Origin: Pseudomonadota bacterium
GTDB taxonomy: Bacteria; Pseudomonadota; Gammaproteobacteria; Xanthomonadales; Xanthomonadaceae
Reading direction: 5' to 3'
NCBI GenBank assembly: GCA_019348095.1
Contig: JAHWKC010000007.1
Location: forward strand, 1 to 17,141
DNA length: 17,141 bases
Under the pieces are notes generated by a model. It was not told the DNA's origin. It saw only the letters and a program-made list of their open reading frames with translations, and did not search any database. Position numbers and translations under genes: made by a program. The number at the start of each line of letters is the position of its first letter. The stretch's first letter is position 1. This document shows positions 1 to 7,035 of the stretch, in pieces.

Positions 1-223
1 CCGATGCCAACGCCGGCGAATCGGCGAGGACCGTGAACCCGAACGGCGCCGCATCGGCGCGGGTGTTCCCGGGGGCCGCGGCAGCGTGCGTGGCGCCACG
101 GCCGCCGGTCTCGTACCCGCCGAGCCGTTCGGCCGCGACGGAGGGCCACGCACGACCGCGACGGGACACGACGCGGTGCGTGCGCGTGTCGGCGGTGGCG
201 TGGGAGCGGGTCAGCGGGGACAT
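1..223 (-). CDS. Possible 5' part of an unidentified gene, open at window edge
   Basis: On the reverse strand an open frame runs from an ATG at 223-221 (or a GTG at 232) to the window edge, about 74 codons without a stop. Nearly every third codon position is G or C. It lies about 90 bases downstream of the carbamate kinase fragment in the same direction, so it could be the next gene. The peptide begins MSPLTRSHATADTRTHRVVS and matches no family I recognise. The forward frame from 33 shares the same third positions and has similar GC bias, so composition does not settle the strand. No convincing Shine-Dalgarno site precedes the ATG. Confidence 0.25.
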   Translation of the reverse strand, partial: MSPLTRSHATADTRTHRVVSRRGRAWPSVAAERLGGYETGGRGATHAAAAPGNTRADAAPFGFTVLADSPALAS

Positions 224-314
224 GGACGCCACTCAACACCACGCGCGTGACACCGCGGCGATCGGAGGTGCTGACGCTGTGGAAAAGGACGCCGAGGTCG
301 CCGACGCGGTGCGG

Positions 315-545
315 TCAATCGCCCCGGCGCGGGCGGACGACGGCGAGGTCGCCTGGGCCGCCGTACTTCCCGCCCGGGGTGACGATGGTGCCGGCGCGTC
401 CTTCCAGGATCTCCTGGGCGTCCTCGAGCTTGCCGATCGCGGCCATGTCTCCGGTGAGCTCCACGAACCGGCACGCGGCGTCGACCTTGGGGCCCATCGA
501 GCCGGCGGCCAGGTCCTCGCGGCGCATCGCCGCCGGCGTGGAGGA
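315..545 (-). pseudogene. arcC: Carbamate kinase, C-terminal fragment (actinobacterial type)
   Basis: Carbamate kinase interconverts ATP plus carbamate and ADP plus carbamoyl phosphate in arginine or purine fermentation. Only about the last 75 residues are present. Visible segments are [20 protein letters not shown], then [22 protein letters not shown] and [11 protein letters not shown]. The [14 protein letters not shown] block is the conserved C-terminal signature of the family and is worded as in actinobacterial proteins. The stop is TGA at 315-317. Upstream (higher coordinates) the frame loses similarity near 545 and reaches a stop at 567-569. The first ~240 residues, with the nucleotide- and carbamate-binding regions, are absent, so the fragment cannot be functional. 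It is not expected beside the Xanthomonadaceae-like genes that follow. Confidence 0.6.
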
Positions 546-590
546 CGCGGAGGTTGCCGACGACAGCTACCTCGCCCTGCGCCAGAGCGG
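535..590. other. Junction between unrelated sequences
   Basis: Similarity to reverse-strand carbamate kinase stops at about 540-545. Forward coding sequence of the phosphomannomutase membrane-proximal region is recognisable soon after, by about 590. Both genes are cut internally at the same place. No repeat, integrase or att-like sequence is seen here. The exact breakpoint cannot be fixed without relatives to align. Confidence 0.6.
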
Positions 591-2309
591 CCAGAGCGTG
601 ATCGAGCGCGGCGATACCAGCCTGTCCAATGGTGCCGAAGCGCTGGCCGCCAAGGTGCCCGAGAGCAACCTGCGGATCGCCGCCGCCGTGCCCGATGTCG
701 CCGGTGGACCGTTCGGACTCGGAGCATTGGGCTGTTTTGTCGCCGCCGCCCTGCTCGCGCTGCTGGCCCTGCTGGCCTGGCGCCCGCCGCAGAGGCGCAG
801 CTCGCCTGCCGAGGCCGAAGAGGCCGGTGATGTGGGCGAGCGGACCTTGGCCGAATCGCTCCAACAACTCCCCCCCACACCTGCAGCGGTGCCCGTGAGC
901 AAACCCAAATCCAAACCAGCCGCGACTCCGGTCGCGATCGACCGCGGCATCTTCCGCGCCTACGACATCCGCGGGATTGTCGGCCAGAGCCTCGATGCCG
1001 GTGTCGCCGAACTGATCGGCCATGCAGTCGGGTCGCTGATGCACGAGCAGGGGCTCACCGAGATCGTGGTGGGCCGCGACGGCCGCCTGTCCGGCCCGGA
1101 CCTGGTCGAAGGCCTGATCCGCGGGCTGCGCAAGGCCGGCCGCAATGTCACCGACATCGGCATGGCGCCGACGCCGCTGATCTACTTCGGTGCGTTCCAC
1201 CTGCGCGCCGGCTCCTGCGTATCGGTCACCGGCAGCCACAACCCGCCTGACTACAACGGCTTCAAGGTCGTCGTCGGCGGCGAGACCCTGTCGGGCGACA
1301 CCATTACCGACCTGTACGCGCGCATCGCCGATGACCGCCTGCACACCGCCGAAGCGCCGGGCAACCTGCATTCGCGCGACATCAATGATGACTACGTGCA
1401 GCGCGTGGCCTCCGACGTGCAGATCGATCGGCCGCTGAAGGTCGTGGTCGATGCCGGCAACGGTGTCGCCGGCGAGCTCGGCCCGCGCGTGCTGGAGGCG
1501 ATCGGCGCGGAGGTCACGCCGCTGTACTGCGAGATCGACGGCACCTTCCCCCACCACCACCCCGACCCGAGTGACGCGGCCAACCTGGCGGACCTGATCC
1601 AGATGGTCGGCCGGCTGGACGCCGACCTGGGCATCGCCTTCGACGGCGACGGCGACCGGCTCGGCGTGGTCACGCGCGAGGGCGCAACATTTTCCCCGAC
1701 CGCCTGCTGATGCTGTTCGCCGCCGACGTGCTGGAGCGCAACCCGGGCGCGATGATCATCTACGACGTCAAGTGCACCGGACGTCTGCCGGGGCACATCC
1801 TGCGCCACGGCGGCAGTCCGCTGATGTGGAAAACCGGGCATTCGCTGATCAAGGCCAAGATGCGCGAGACCGACGCCGAGCTGGCCGGCGAGATGAGCGG
1901 GCATTTCTTCTTCAAGGAGCGCTGGTACGGGTTCGACGACGGCATCTACGCCGCCGCGCGCCTGCTGGAGATCCTGGCGGCGCGACCGCAGAGCCCCAGC
2001 GAGACATTGATGGCGCTGCCCGATGGCGTGGCCACGGCCGAGATCAAGGTCGAAGCGCCGGGCGGCGACCCGCACAGTTTCGTCGAGCGCTTCGTGGCGG
2101 CGGCCAGGTTCGAGGGCGCGCGGCTATCGACGATCGACGGCCTGCGGGTGGACTGGCCCGACGGCTGGGGCCTGGTGCGCGCCTCCAACACCACCCCGGT
2201 GCTGGTGCTGCGCTTCGACGCCGACAGCAAGGAGGCGATGGTCCGGATCAAGTCCGACTTCCAGGCGCAGCTGCTGGCCCTCGACCCCAACCTGCAGCTG
2301 CCCTTCTAA
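546..2309 (+). pseudogene. algC: AlgC-type phosphomannomutase/phosphoglucomutase, 5'-truncated, one frameshift
   Basis: This enzyme interconverts mannose-6-P/glucose-6-P and the 1-phosphates for exopolysaccharide and LPS sugar synthesis. A short extracytoplasmic-looking stretch is followed by a membrane helix (709-780, GCFVAAALLALLALLAW) and a Pro/Lys-rich linker. The catalytic module starts near 943 (IFRAYDIRGIVG). Active-site motifs are TGSHNPPDYNG with the phosphoserine at 1234-1236, metal-binding DGDGDR at 1642-1659, sugar-binding GEMSGH at 1887-1904 and phosphate-binding RASNTTP at 2178-2198. The stop is TAA at 2307-2309. Two defects are present. The N-terminal membrane region and start are lost at the 535-590 junction. 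One base is missing at about 1683/1684: GAG GGC GCA ACA should read GAG GGC nGC AAC ATT TTC, giving EGRNIFPDRLLM. All motifs on both sides are intact, so the frameshift may be a sequencing error or very recent. Confidence 0.92.
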
Positions 2310-2314
2310 AAGGC

Positions 2315-2331
2315 GTGCCGCGCAGCGGCAC
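2315..2331. repeat. Short hairpin after phosphomannomutase
   Basis: GTGCCG-CGCAG-CGGCAC forms a 6-bp stem six bases after the phosphomannomutase stop. No T-run follows, so it is a weak terminator candidate at best. Confidence 0.3.
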
Positions 2332-2340
2332 ACCGATTCC

Positions 2341-2359
2341 CCTCCCCTTCAAGGGGAGG
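2341..2359. repeat. Palindromic intergenic repeat CCTCCCCTTCAAGGGGAGG
   Basis: This is a perfect odd palindrome with 9-bp arms around a central C. Its first 16 bases recur at 9371-9386, where only the forward part is kept, and a related CCTTCCCC/GGGGAAGG hairpin lies at 9513-9533. A GGGGGATGGGTTT tail at 2365-2377 resembles GGGGATGGGTTG at 9469-9480. It therefore appears to be one member of a dispersed repeat family in this genome. Confidence 0.6.
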
Positions 2360-2399
2360 GCAAGGGGGGATGGGTTTGGCCTTCCCGCCCCTGCGTCTT

Positions 2400-2423
2400 C
2401 CTTCTCCCGCTCGCGGGAGAAGG
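2400..2423. repeat. Inverted repeat between convergent genes
   Basis: CCTTCTCCCGC and GCGGGAGAAGG are perfect 11-bp arms separated by TC. The element lies 21 bases past the stop of the reverse DUF4124-like gene, between two converging genes. It could act as a stem that protects or ends transcripts, but no T-run follows on either strand. Confidence 0.55.
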
Positions 2424-2443
2424 GGGGCCCCCCACAGGGCCGC

Positions 2444-3091
2444 TCAGCTGTCCGCGCCGTCAGGCGCTTTGAGTTCGCGATAGCGCTGCAGGGCCAGTTC
2501 CAGCTCGCCCTCGATCTCGCCGCGGTCGCGGCGCTGCTCTGCCAGCAGGCTTTGCTGGCGCAGCAGTTGATCGTGCTGGGTCTGGATGGTCGCCGTCAGC
2601 GGCTTGGGCACCGGCTTGCCGCCCAGCTCGCTGTCGCTGGCGCGTCGCAGCAGGCTGAGCAGGCTTTGGCGCAGACCGGCGATCCCGAGCTGGGAAGCCT
2701 TGACCGTTTCATCGAGCAAGGTGATGCGGTGCTGGAACGCCCGGCGCAGCTCGGCTTCGCTGGCGTACGACTCGGCCATCGCACGGTCGCGCCGCGCCGC
2801 AGTGGCAAGCGCGGCTGCCGCCGCGGCACTGGCCTCGGCCGCGGCGGCGGCGGCGGCGCGCTCCTCGGGCGTGAGCGCGCGGTCTACCGCACGCGTGGTC
2901 AGGCCACTGCTGGCGCTGATCTCGGTGCGGGCACTGTCGACCGCTGATGCAGGCAGCGCATCGCCGCAGACCCGGCGGCCGTTGTCGTCCCAGCAGTAGA
3001 CCCTCTTGGCCGGTGACGAGTTCTGCGCAAGCGCCAGCGGGGCCAGGCCCAGCAGCAAAGTCGCGATCAGCAGCGCTAGGTTTTTTTTCAT
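2444..3091 (-). CDS. Secreted DUF4124-like protein with Ala-rich coiled coil
   Basis: The gene encodes 215 residues from the ATG at 3091-3089, chosen because it begins a clear signal peptide (MKKNLALLIATLLLGLAPLA, cleavage likely after ALA at residue 22). Residues 30-46 (RVYCWDDNGRRVCGD) resemble the short DUF4124 module, a Cys-containing beta motif common in gammaproteobacterial envelope proteins. Residues ~75-105 are almost pure Ala/Glu/Arg, and the rest is charged and helical, probably coiled coil. The role is unknown and the likely location is the periplasm. The first codons contain eight consecutive A's, a potential slippage site. No strong Shine-Dalgarno site is visible. It lies 81 bases downstream of pyrE in the same direction and may be co-transcribed with it. 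Confidence 0.8.
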   Translation of the reverse strand: MKKNLALLIATLLLGLAPLALAQNSSPAKRVYCWDDNGRRVCGDALPASAVDSARTEISASSGLTTRAVDRALTPEERAAAAAAAEASAAAAAALATAARRDRAMAESYASEAELRRAFQHRITLLDETVKASQLGIAGLRQSLLSLLRRASDSELGGKPVPKPLTATIQTQHDQLLRQQSLLAEQRRDRGEIEGELELALQRYRELKAPDGADS

Positions 3092-3172
3092 ACGCAACGG
3101 TAGCTTTTGCAGGTTGTTTCGAAAAGTTGATGCAAGACTCGGGCCACCATGCGGCACCCGGACCTCGCCGCC

Positions 3173-3850
3173 TCAGCCCGCGCCGAGGCTGCCATAGGCC
3201 TGGCGATACGCCAGCAGGCGCTCGCGCTGCGCGGCAAACTCGGCGCTGGCATCGGTGAAGGCCAGCAGATCGCCCAGGCTGGCGACCGCCACCACCGGCA
3301 GTCCCCGTTCCTGGGCGACAGTTTCTGCCGCCGAGCGTCGCGAGGCCTCCGGATCGACCGCCTCCTGGCGATCCAGCGCGATCACGATGCCCGCGACCTC
3401 GCCGCCGGCCTGCGCGATGATCGCCAGCGCCTGGGCGATGGCGGTGCCGGCGGTGATCACGTCGTCGACGATCAGCACCCGGCGGCCGTCCAACGACGCC
3501 CCGATCAGGCTGCCGCCCTCGCCGTGGGCCTTGGCTTCCTTGCGGTTGAACGCCACCGGCAGGTCGCGGCCCTGGTGCGCCAACGCCACTGCCGTCGCCG
3601 ATGCCAGGGTGATGCCCTTGTACGCCGGGCCGAACAGCAGGTCGAACTCGGGCTGGCCGCACGTGGCCGCATGCGCATCGATCGCATCGGCGTAGCAGCC
3701 GGCCAGCTCGGCCAGAGCCGCGCCGGAGTCAAAGCGTCCGGCGTTGAAGAAATACGGGCTCTGACGGCCCGACTTGAGGGTGAACTCGCCGAAGCGCAGC
3801 GCGTCGGCGCGCAGCGCGAGCTGCAGGAATCGGTCGCGGTGGTCGGTCAT
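3173..3850 (-). CDS. pyrE: Orotate phosphoribosyltransferase
   Basis: PyrE joins orotate to PRPP to give orotidine-5'-phosphate in de novo pyrimidine synthesis (cytosol, homodimer). It has 225 residues, slightly longer than the E. coli enzyme. The N-terminal LKSGRQSPYFFNAGRF (25-40) is the orotate-side motif. The catalytic loop FNRKEAKAHGEGG is at 101-113. The PRPP-binding motif RVLIVDDVITAGTA is at 124-137. All key residues are present. The start ATG (3850-3848) overlaps the TGA of the upstream acetyltransferase gene (ATGA), which indicates translational coupling. Confidence 0.96.
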   Translation of the reverse strand: MTDHRDRFLQLALRADALRFGEFTLKSGRQSPYFFNAGRFDSGAALAELAGCYADAIDAHAATCGQPEFDLLFGPAYKGITLASATAVALAHQGRDLPVAFNRKEAKAHGEGGSLIGASLDGRRVLIVDDVITAGTAIAQALAIIAQAGGEVAGIVIALDRQEAVDPEASRRSAAETVAQERGLPVVAVASLGDLLAFTDASAEFAAQRERLLAYRQAYGSLGAG

Positions 3851-4416
3851 GGGGGGCTTTGGTCGATGGGAGCGGGCGGCCGCCGGCCAGGCGCGTCGCC
3901 TTGGGCGGACCCGTGCAGCCAGTACAGCAGCAGCTGCTGCGGCCCCGCGTCACCGCCGGCCAGTTGCTCGCCACTGTCGAGGAACCCGGCCCGGCGATAC
4001 GCGGCCAGTGCCGCTCGGTTGCCGCGATGCACGGCCAGGGCGAGCACGCGCCGCCGCGGGTGGCGCCGGCGCAGATCGGCGCAGCACGCGCGCACCGCAC
4101 GCGTGCCGTAGCCGCGGCCCTGCATGCGCGCATCGATCAGCATCGCGCGCAGCCCGACGCTGGGTGCGCCCAGGCTGCGCCCGGCGATGGCATTGGGGGC
4201 GAAGTCGAGGCGATAGAAGCCGACCACCGCCGGGCCGGCGAACACCGCCATCGGCTCGCTGAGCGGGTCGCGCTCGGCGTCGAGCAGATTGAAGGCATGA
4301 TCGCCTACGCAGGCGGTCTGCTCCGGCGCGGCACGCAGCGCACGCACCTCCGGCGCCGAGGCGGCATCGACCTGAGCGACGTGGATGCGGACAGGCGGGG
4401 GCGACGGAGCCGGCAT
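3847..4416 (-). CDS. GNAT-family N-acetyltransferase
   Basis: The product is a 189-residue acetyl-CoA-dependent acyltransferase of unknown substrate. The fold signature is visible: motif A near 88-108 with the QGRGYG acetyl-CoA pyrophosphate loop at 99-104 (MLIDARMQGRGYGTRAVRA), then LALAVHRGNRAALAAYRRAGF at about 125-145 (motif B, the usual N-x-x-A-x-x-x-Y pattern). The C-terminus is Gly/Pro-rich. The start at 4416 fits where similarity should begin; the reading frame is open further upstream, but that part overlaps the divergent exonuclease gene. No Shine-Dalgarno site precedes it, and a TATCAT box (4429-4424) lies only seven bases upstream, so the mRNA may be leaderless. Its TGA overlaps the pyrE ATG. 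Confidence 0.85.
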   Translation of the reverse strand: MPAPSPPPVRIHVAQVDAASAPEVRALRAAPEQTACVGDHAFNLLDAERDPLSEPMAVFAGPAVVGFYRLDFAPNAIAGRSLGAPSVGLRAMLIDARMQGRGYGTRAVRACCADLRRRHPRRRVLALAVHRGNRAALAAYRRAGFLDSGEQLAGGDAGPQQLLLYWLHGSAQGDAPGRRPPAPIDQSPP

Positions 4417-4466
4417 GAGGTGAATGATAGGCCACACACGTCCGCGTTCGGCCGTGAGCGCGTTGT

Positions 4467-4472
4467 TATGAT
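4467..4472 (+). promoter_or_regulatory. Possible -10 box for exonuclease III-ampG
   Basis: TATGAT lies 27 bases before the exonuclease III ATG in the 82-base divergent intergenic region. No good -35 box is seen 16-18 bases upstream, so this is only a candidate. GGAG at 4490-4493 is a plausible ribosome binding site for the gene. Confidence 0.25.
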
Positions 4473-4498
4473 CCGGGCACCCATTTTGCGGAGCCCGC

Positions 4499-5305
4499 AT
4501 GCGCATCATCAGCTTCAACGCCAACGGGCTGCGATCGGCCGCCCGCAAGGGTTTTTTCGACTGGTTTCCGGCGCAGGACGCCGACCTGCTGTGCGTGCAG
4601 GAAACCAAGGCGCAGGAGCACCAGCTGGGCGGGCCGGAGGGCCTGGACAGGAGCTTCCTGCCGGAGGGCTACCGCGCGTTCTTCCGCGATGCGGCCAAGA
4701 AAGGCTACAGCGGCGTGGCGATCTACTCCCGGCGCGAGCCCGACGAGATCCGCACTACGCTGGGTTGGGCGCCTTTCGACGAGGAGGGCCGCTATATCGA
4801 GGCGCGTTTCGGCAACCTCAGCGTGGTCTCGTTCTACATTCCTTCCGGCAGCTCGGGCGAGCTGCGCCAGGGCTTCAAGTTCGAAGTGATGGACTGGCTC
4901 AAGCCGGTGCTCGACGGCTGGCTCGCCAGCGGCCGCGAATACGTGCTGTGCGGCGACTGGAACATCGTGCGCTCGGCGCTGGACATCAGGAACTGGAAGT
5001 CCAACCAGAAGAACTCCGGCTGTCTGCCGCCCGAGCGCGACTGGCTTAACGCCCTGTGCAGCGATGCGGCGGGCGACCGGTGTTGGGTCGACACCTACCG
5101 CGCGCTGCATGCCGAAGGCCAGGACTACACCTGGTGGAGCAACCGTGGCGCGGCACGCGCCAAGGACGTGGGCTGGCGGCTTGATTATCAGCTGGCGACC
5201 CCGGGGCTGGCCGGCACGCTGCGCGGGTGTGCGATAGCGCGCGAGCCGCGCTTCTCCGACCACGCCCCCTTCACCGTCGACTATGCCTGGGAGCTCGGCC
5301 GATGA
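4499..5305 (+). CDS. xthA: Exodeoxyribonuclease III (AP endonuclease, ExoA/Xth family)
   Basis: The enzyme cleaves DNA at abasic sites and has 3' exonuclease/phosphatase activity in base-excision repair. At 268 residues it has the length of the bacterial Xth family. The catalytic set is complete: N7 (FNANGLRSA), E35 (VQETKAQ), Y113 (SFYIPSG), D153 and N155 (CGDWN), D229 (GWRLDY), and D254/H255 (FSDHAPFTVDY). WWSNRGAARAKDVGWRLDY is typical of the ExoA-like branch. The start is supported by a GGAG about six bases upstream and by the family N-terminus MRIISFNANG. Its TGA overlaps the ampG ATG, so the two genes are probably one operon. Confidence 0.96.
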   Translation: MRIISFNANGLRSAARKGFFDWFPAQDADLLCVQETKAQEHQLGGPEGLDRSFLPEGYRAFFRDAAKKGYSGVAIYSRREPDEIRTTLGWAPFDEEGRYIEARFGNLSVVSFYIPSGSSGELRQGFKFEVMDWLKPVLDGWLASGREYVLCGDWNIVRSALDIRNWKSNQKNSGCLPPERDWLNALCSDAAGDRCWVDTYRALHAEGQDYTWWSNRGAARAKDVGWRLDYQLATPGLAGTLRGCAIAREPRFSDHAPFTVDYAWELGR

Positions 5306-6606
5306 ACGATGCAGCGGCGGGATCCTACAAGGGCTGGCACGGCATTCGCCGCGCGTTCGGCACGCCATCGGCGTTCACGCTGCTGCTGCTCGGCTTCGGC
5401 TCCGGCCTGCCGTTCCTGCTGATCGCCTCGATGACGCTGTCCACGCGGCTGCGCGACGTCGGGCTGGACCTGGGCAGCATCGGCCTGATCAGCCTGGCCA
5501 GCTTCTTCTATCTGCTGAAGTTCCTCTGGGCGCCGCTGATCGACCGCTACGCCTTCCCGCTGACCGCGTTCCTCGGCCGCCGGCGCTCGTGGCTGCTGGC
5601 GTCGCAGCTCGGCGTCACCGCCGGACTGGCGGCGCTGGCGCTGACGCGCCCGGAGATGGACGTGACCGCGCTGGTGGTCTGGGTGCTGATCGCCTCGTTC
5701 GCCGGCGCCACCCAGGATTCGGCGGTCGATGCCTACCGCATCGAAATCGCGCCGGTGGATGCGCAGGCCGCGCTGGCGGCGACCTATACGCTGGGCTACC
5801 GCATCGGCCTGATCCTGGCCGGCGCCGGTGCGTTGTACCTGGCCGAATTCCGCGGCTGGCAGACGGCCTACCTGGCGATGGCCGCGTTGATGCTGCTGCC
5901 GATCTTGGCCACCTTGCTGTGCCGGGAGCCGGTGGCGCCGGAGGCGACCGTGCAGCGCCGGATCGACTTCTTCGGCGCGTTCTGGCAGCCGTTCTCGAGC
6001 TTCTTCTCGACCAATGGCCTGGTGCTCGGGCTGGCGCTGCTGGTGTTCGTCGGCCTGTTCAAGTTTCCCGACCAGGTGATTGGCGTCATGGCCGGGCCGT
6101 TCTACCTGGATTCGGGCTACAGCAAGGCCGACATCGCCACGGTATCGAAACTCTACGGGGTGTGGATGGGCATTGCCGGCGCGTTCCTGGGCGGCGTGGC
6201 GGTGGCGGCGTTCGGCTTCCGCCGGATGTTGTTCCTGGCCGCGATCGGGGTGGCGGTGTCGAACCTGGCCTTCGTGCTGATGGCGCAGTACCCGTCGCAG
6301 ATCTGGGCCTTCTATGCCGCGATCAGTGCCGACAACCTGTTCCAGGGGTTCGCCGGGGTGGTGCTGATCGCCTTCATGTCGTCACTGACCGACCGCAATT
6401 TCACCGCCACCCAGTACGCCCTGCTGGTGTCGCTGGCCAACCTGCCGGGCAAGTTCGTCGGCGGGTTATCGGGTTACATTGTCGAGGCGAGCTCCTACGT
6501 CGCGTTCTTCGTGCTGAGCGCCCTGACCGTGGTTCCGACACTGATGCTGCTGCTGTGGCTGTGGGGTCGGATCCAGGAACCTGTGCGGCCCCTCGAGCAA
6601 GGGTGA
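5302..6606 (+). CDS. ampG: AmpG-type muropeptide permease (MFS)
   Basis: AmpG is an inner-membrane major facilitator that imports GlcNAc-anhydroMurNAc peptides for cell-wall recycling; in many bacteria this also feeds AmpR/beta-lactamase induction. The product has 434 residues and about 12 hydrophobic helices. Family markers are GSGLPFLLIASM (34-45), LLKFLWAPLIDRY (71-83), the LGRRRSW loop (91-97) and GATQDSAVDAYRIE in the fourth to fifth helix region. The start was set at 5302 because it overlaps the exonuclease stop (ATGA); the frame is open upstream only within the previous gene. The C-terminus is short and charged. Reverse-strand anmK nearby works in the same pathway. Confidence 0.93.
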   Translation: MNDAAAGSYKGWHGIRRAFGTPSAFTLLLLGFGSGLPFLLIASMTLSTRLRDVGLDLGSIGLISLASFFYLLKFLWAPLIDRYAFPLTAFLGRRRSWLLASQLGVTAGLAALALTRPEMDVTALVVWVLIASFAGATQDSAVDAYRIEIAPVDAQAALAATYTLGYRIGLILAGAGALYLAEFRGWQTAYLAMAALMLLPILATLLCREPVAPEATVQRRIDFFGAFWQPFSSFFSTNGLVLGLALLVFVGLFKFPDQVIGVMAGPFYLDSGYSKADIATVSKLYGVWMGIAGAFLGGVAVAAFGFRRMLFLAAIGVAVSNLAFVLMAQYPSQIWAFYAAISADNLFQGFAGVVLIAFMSSLTDRNFTATQYALLVSLANLPGKFVGGLSGYIVEASSYVAFFVLSALTVVPTLMLLLWLWGRIQEPVRPLEQG

Positions 6607-6615
6607 GGCTGTGTC

Positions 6616-6981
6616 ATGAGCGAGATCGTGCTGCGCGACATCGATCCGATACTGTCGGAGCGCATCCGGCGGGTCGCGGAAGGCTACGGCTGGAGTGTGC
6701 AGGACGCGCTGATGCACCTGCTCGAGCACGGACTGTTCGTATGCGAGGGCGAAATGGCCGGGCGGTTCGATGACTCCGATGCCTCTGCGCTGCAGGCCGC
6801 GATCGCGGCGCTGGAGGAGGTGCCGGACGATCCGGGCTTTTCGCTGATCGGCCGCGCCGCGCCGGCCGTATCGGCCAGCCGCGGCCCGGACCAGTCGATT
6901 CCGCGACACCTGTTCGAAGGCCATCGGCAGCCGGACACGGCGCCGGGCGAGCAGCGGCAGAAAAAGCACCATTCCGAGTAA
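6616..6981 (+). CDS. Hypothetical protein, RHH-like N-terminus
   Basis: The product has 121 residues. The first ~38 (IVLRDIDPILSERIRRVAEG, then YGWSVQDALMHLLEHGL) read as a beta strand followed by two helices, like the ribbon-helix-helix fold of FitA/CopG-type DNA-binding proteins. Residues 39-80 are acidic, and the C-terminus (about 81-121) is polar and low in complexity. Function is unknown. No toxin gene lies next to it, so a toxin-antitoxin role is not supported. It starts nine bases after the ampG stop. Its likely ribosome binding site GAGG (6605-6608) overlaps that stop, so it is probably co-transcribed with xthA-ampG. Confidence 0.8.
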   Translation: MSEIVLRDIDPILSERIRRVAEGYGWSVQDALMHLLEHGLFVCEGEMAGRFDDSDASALQAAIAALEEVPDDPGFSLIGRAAPAVSASRGPDQSIPRHLFEGHRQPDTAPGEQRQKKHHSE

Positions 6982-6988
6982 CGTGCGG

Positions 6989-7004
6989 GCCCCCCAAGGG
7001 GGGC
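6989..7004. terminator. Hairpin between convergent genes
   Basis: GCCCCCC-AA-GGGGGGC gives a 7-bp GC stem between the forward hypothetical gene (stop 6981) and reverse anmK (stop 7036). There is no T-run, so it is at most a weak bidirectional terminator. Confidence 0.35.
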
Positions 7005-7035
7005 GCCGGTCGGTCCTGTTGCAGGTCGCTGCGCG

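Noticed and set aside
1..545. Genomic island or prophage edge
   Set aside because: No integrase, transposase, tRNA or direct repeat is visible. Two mid-gene junctions in one window fit chimerism or deletion better.
33..830. Forward frame of 265 codons at the window start
   Set aside because: It runs antisense through the carbamate kinase fragment and into another frame of the phosphomannomutase, and shows no family similarity. Its first 220 bases share GC-rich third positions with the reverse frame listed as a low-confidence partial gene.
211..1560. Long reverse open frame of 449 codons opposite the phosphomannomutase
   Set aside because: It is antisense to clear catalytic motifs on the forward strand; its length is a by-product of high GC content and few stops.
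2400..2423. Intrinsic terminator of the DUF4124-like gene
   Set aside because: The stem is strong but no T-run follows on the reverse strand; it is listed as a repeat instead.
6616..6981. Toxin-antitoxin module
   Set aside because: Only an RHH-like N-terminus is seen; the next gene is convergent anmK and no toxin is adjacent.
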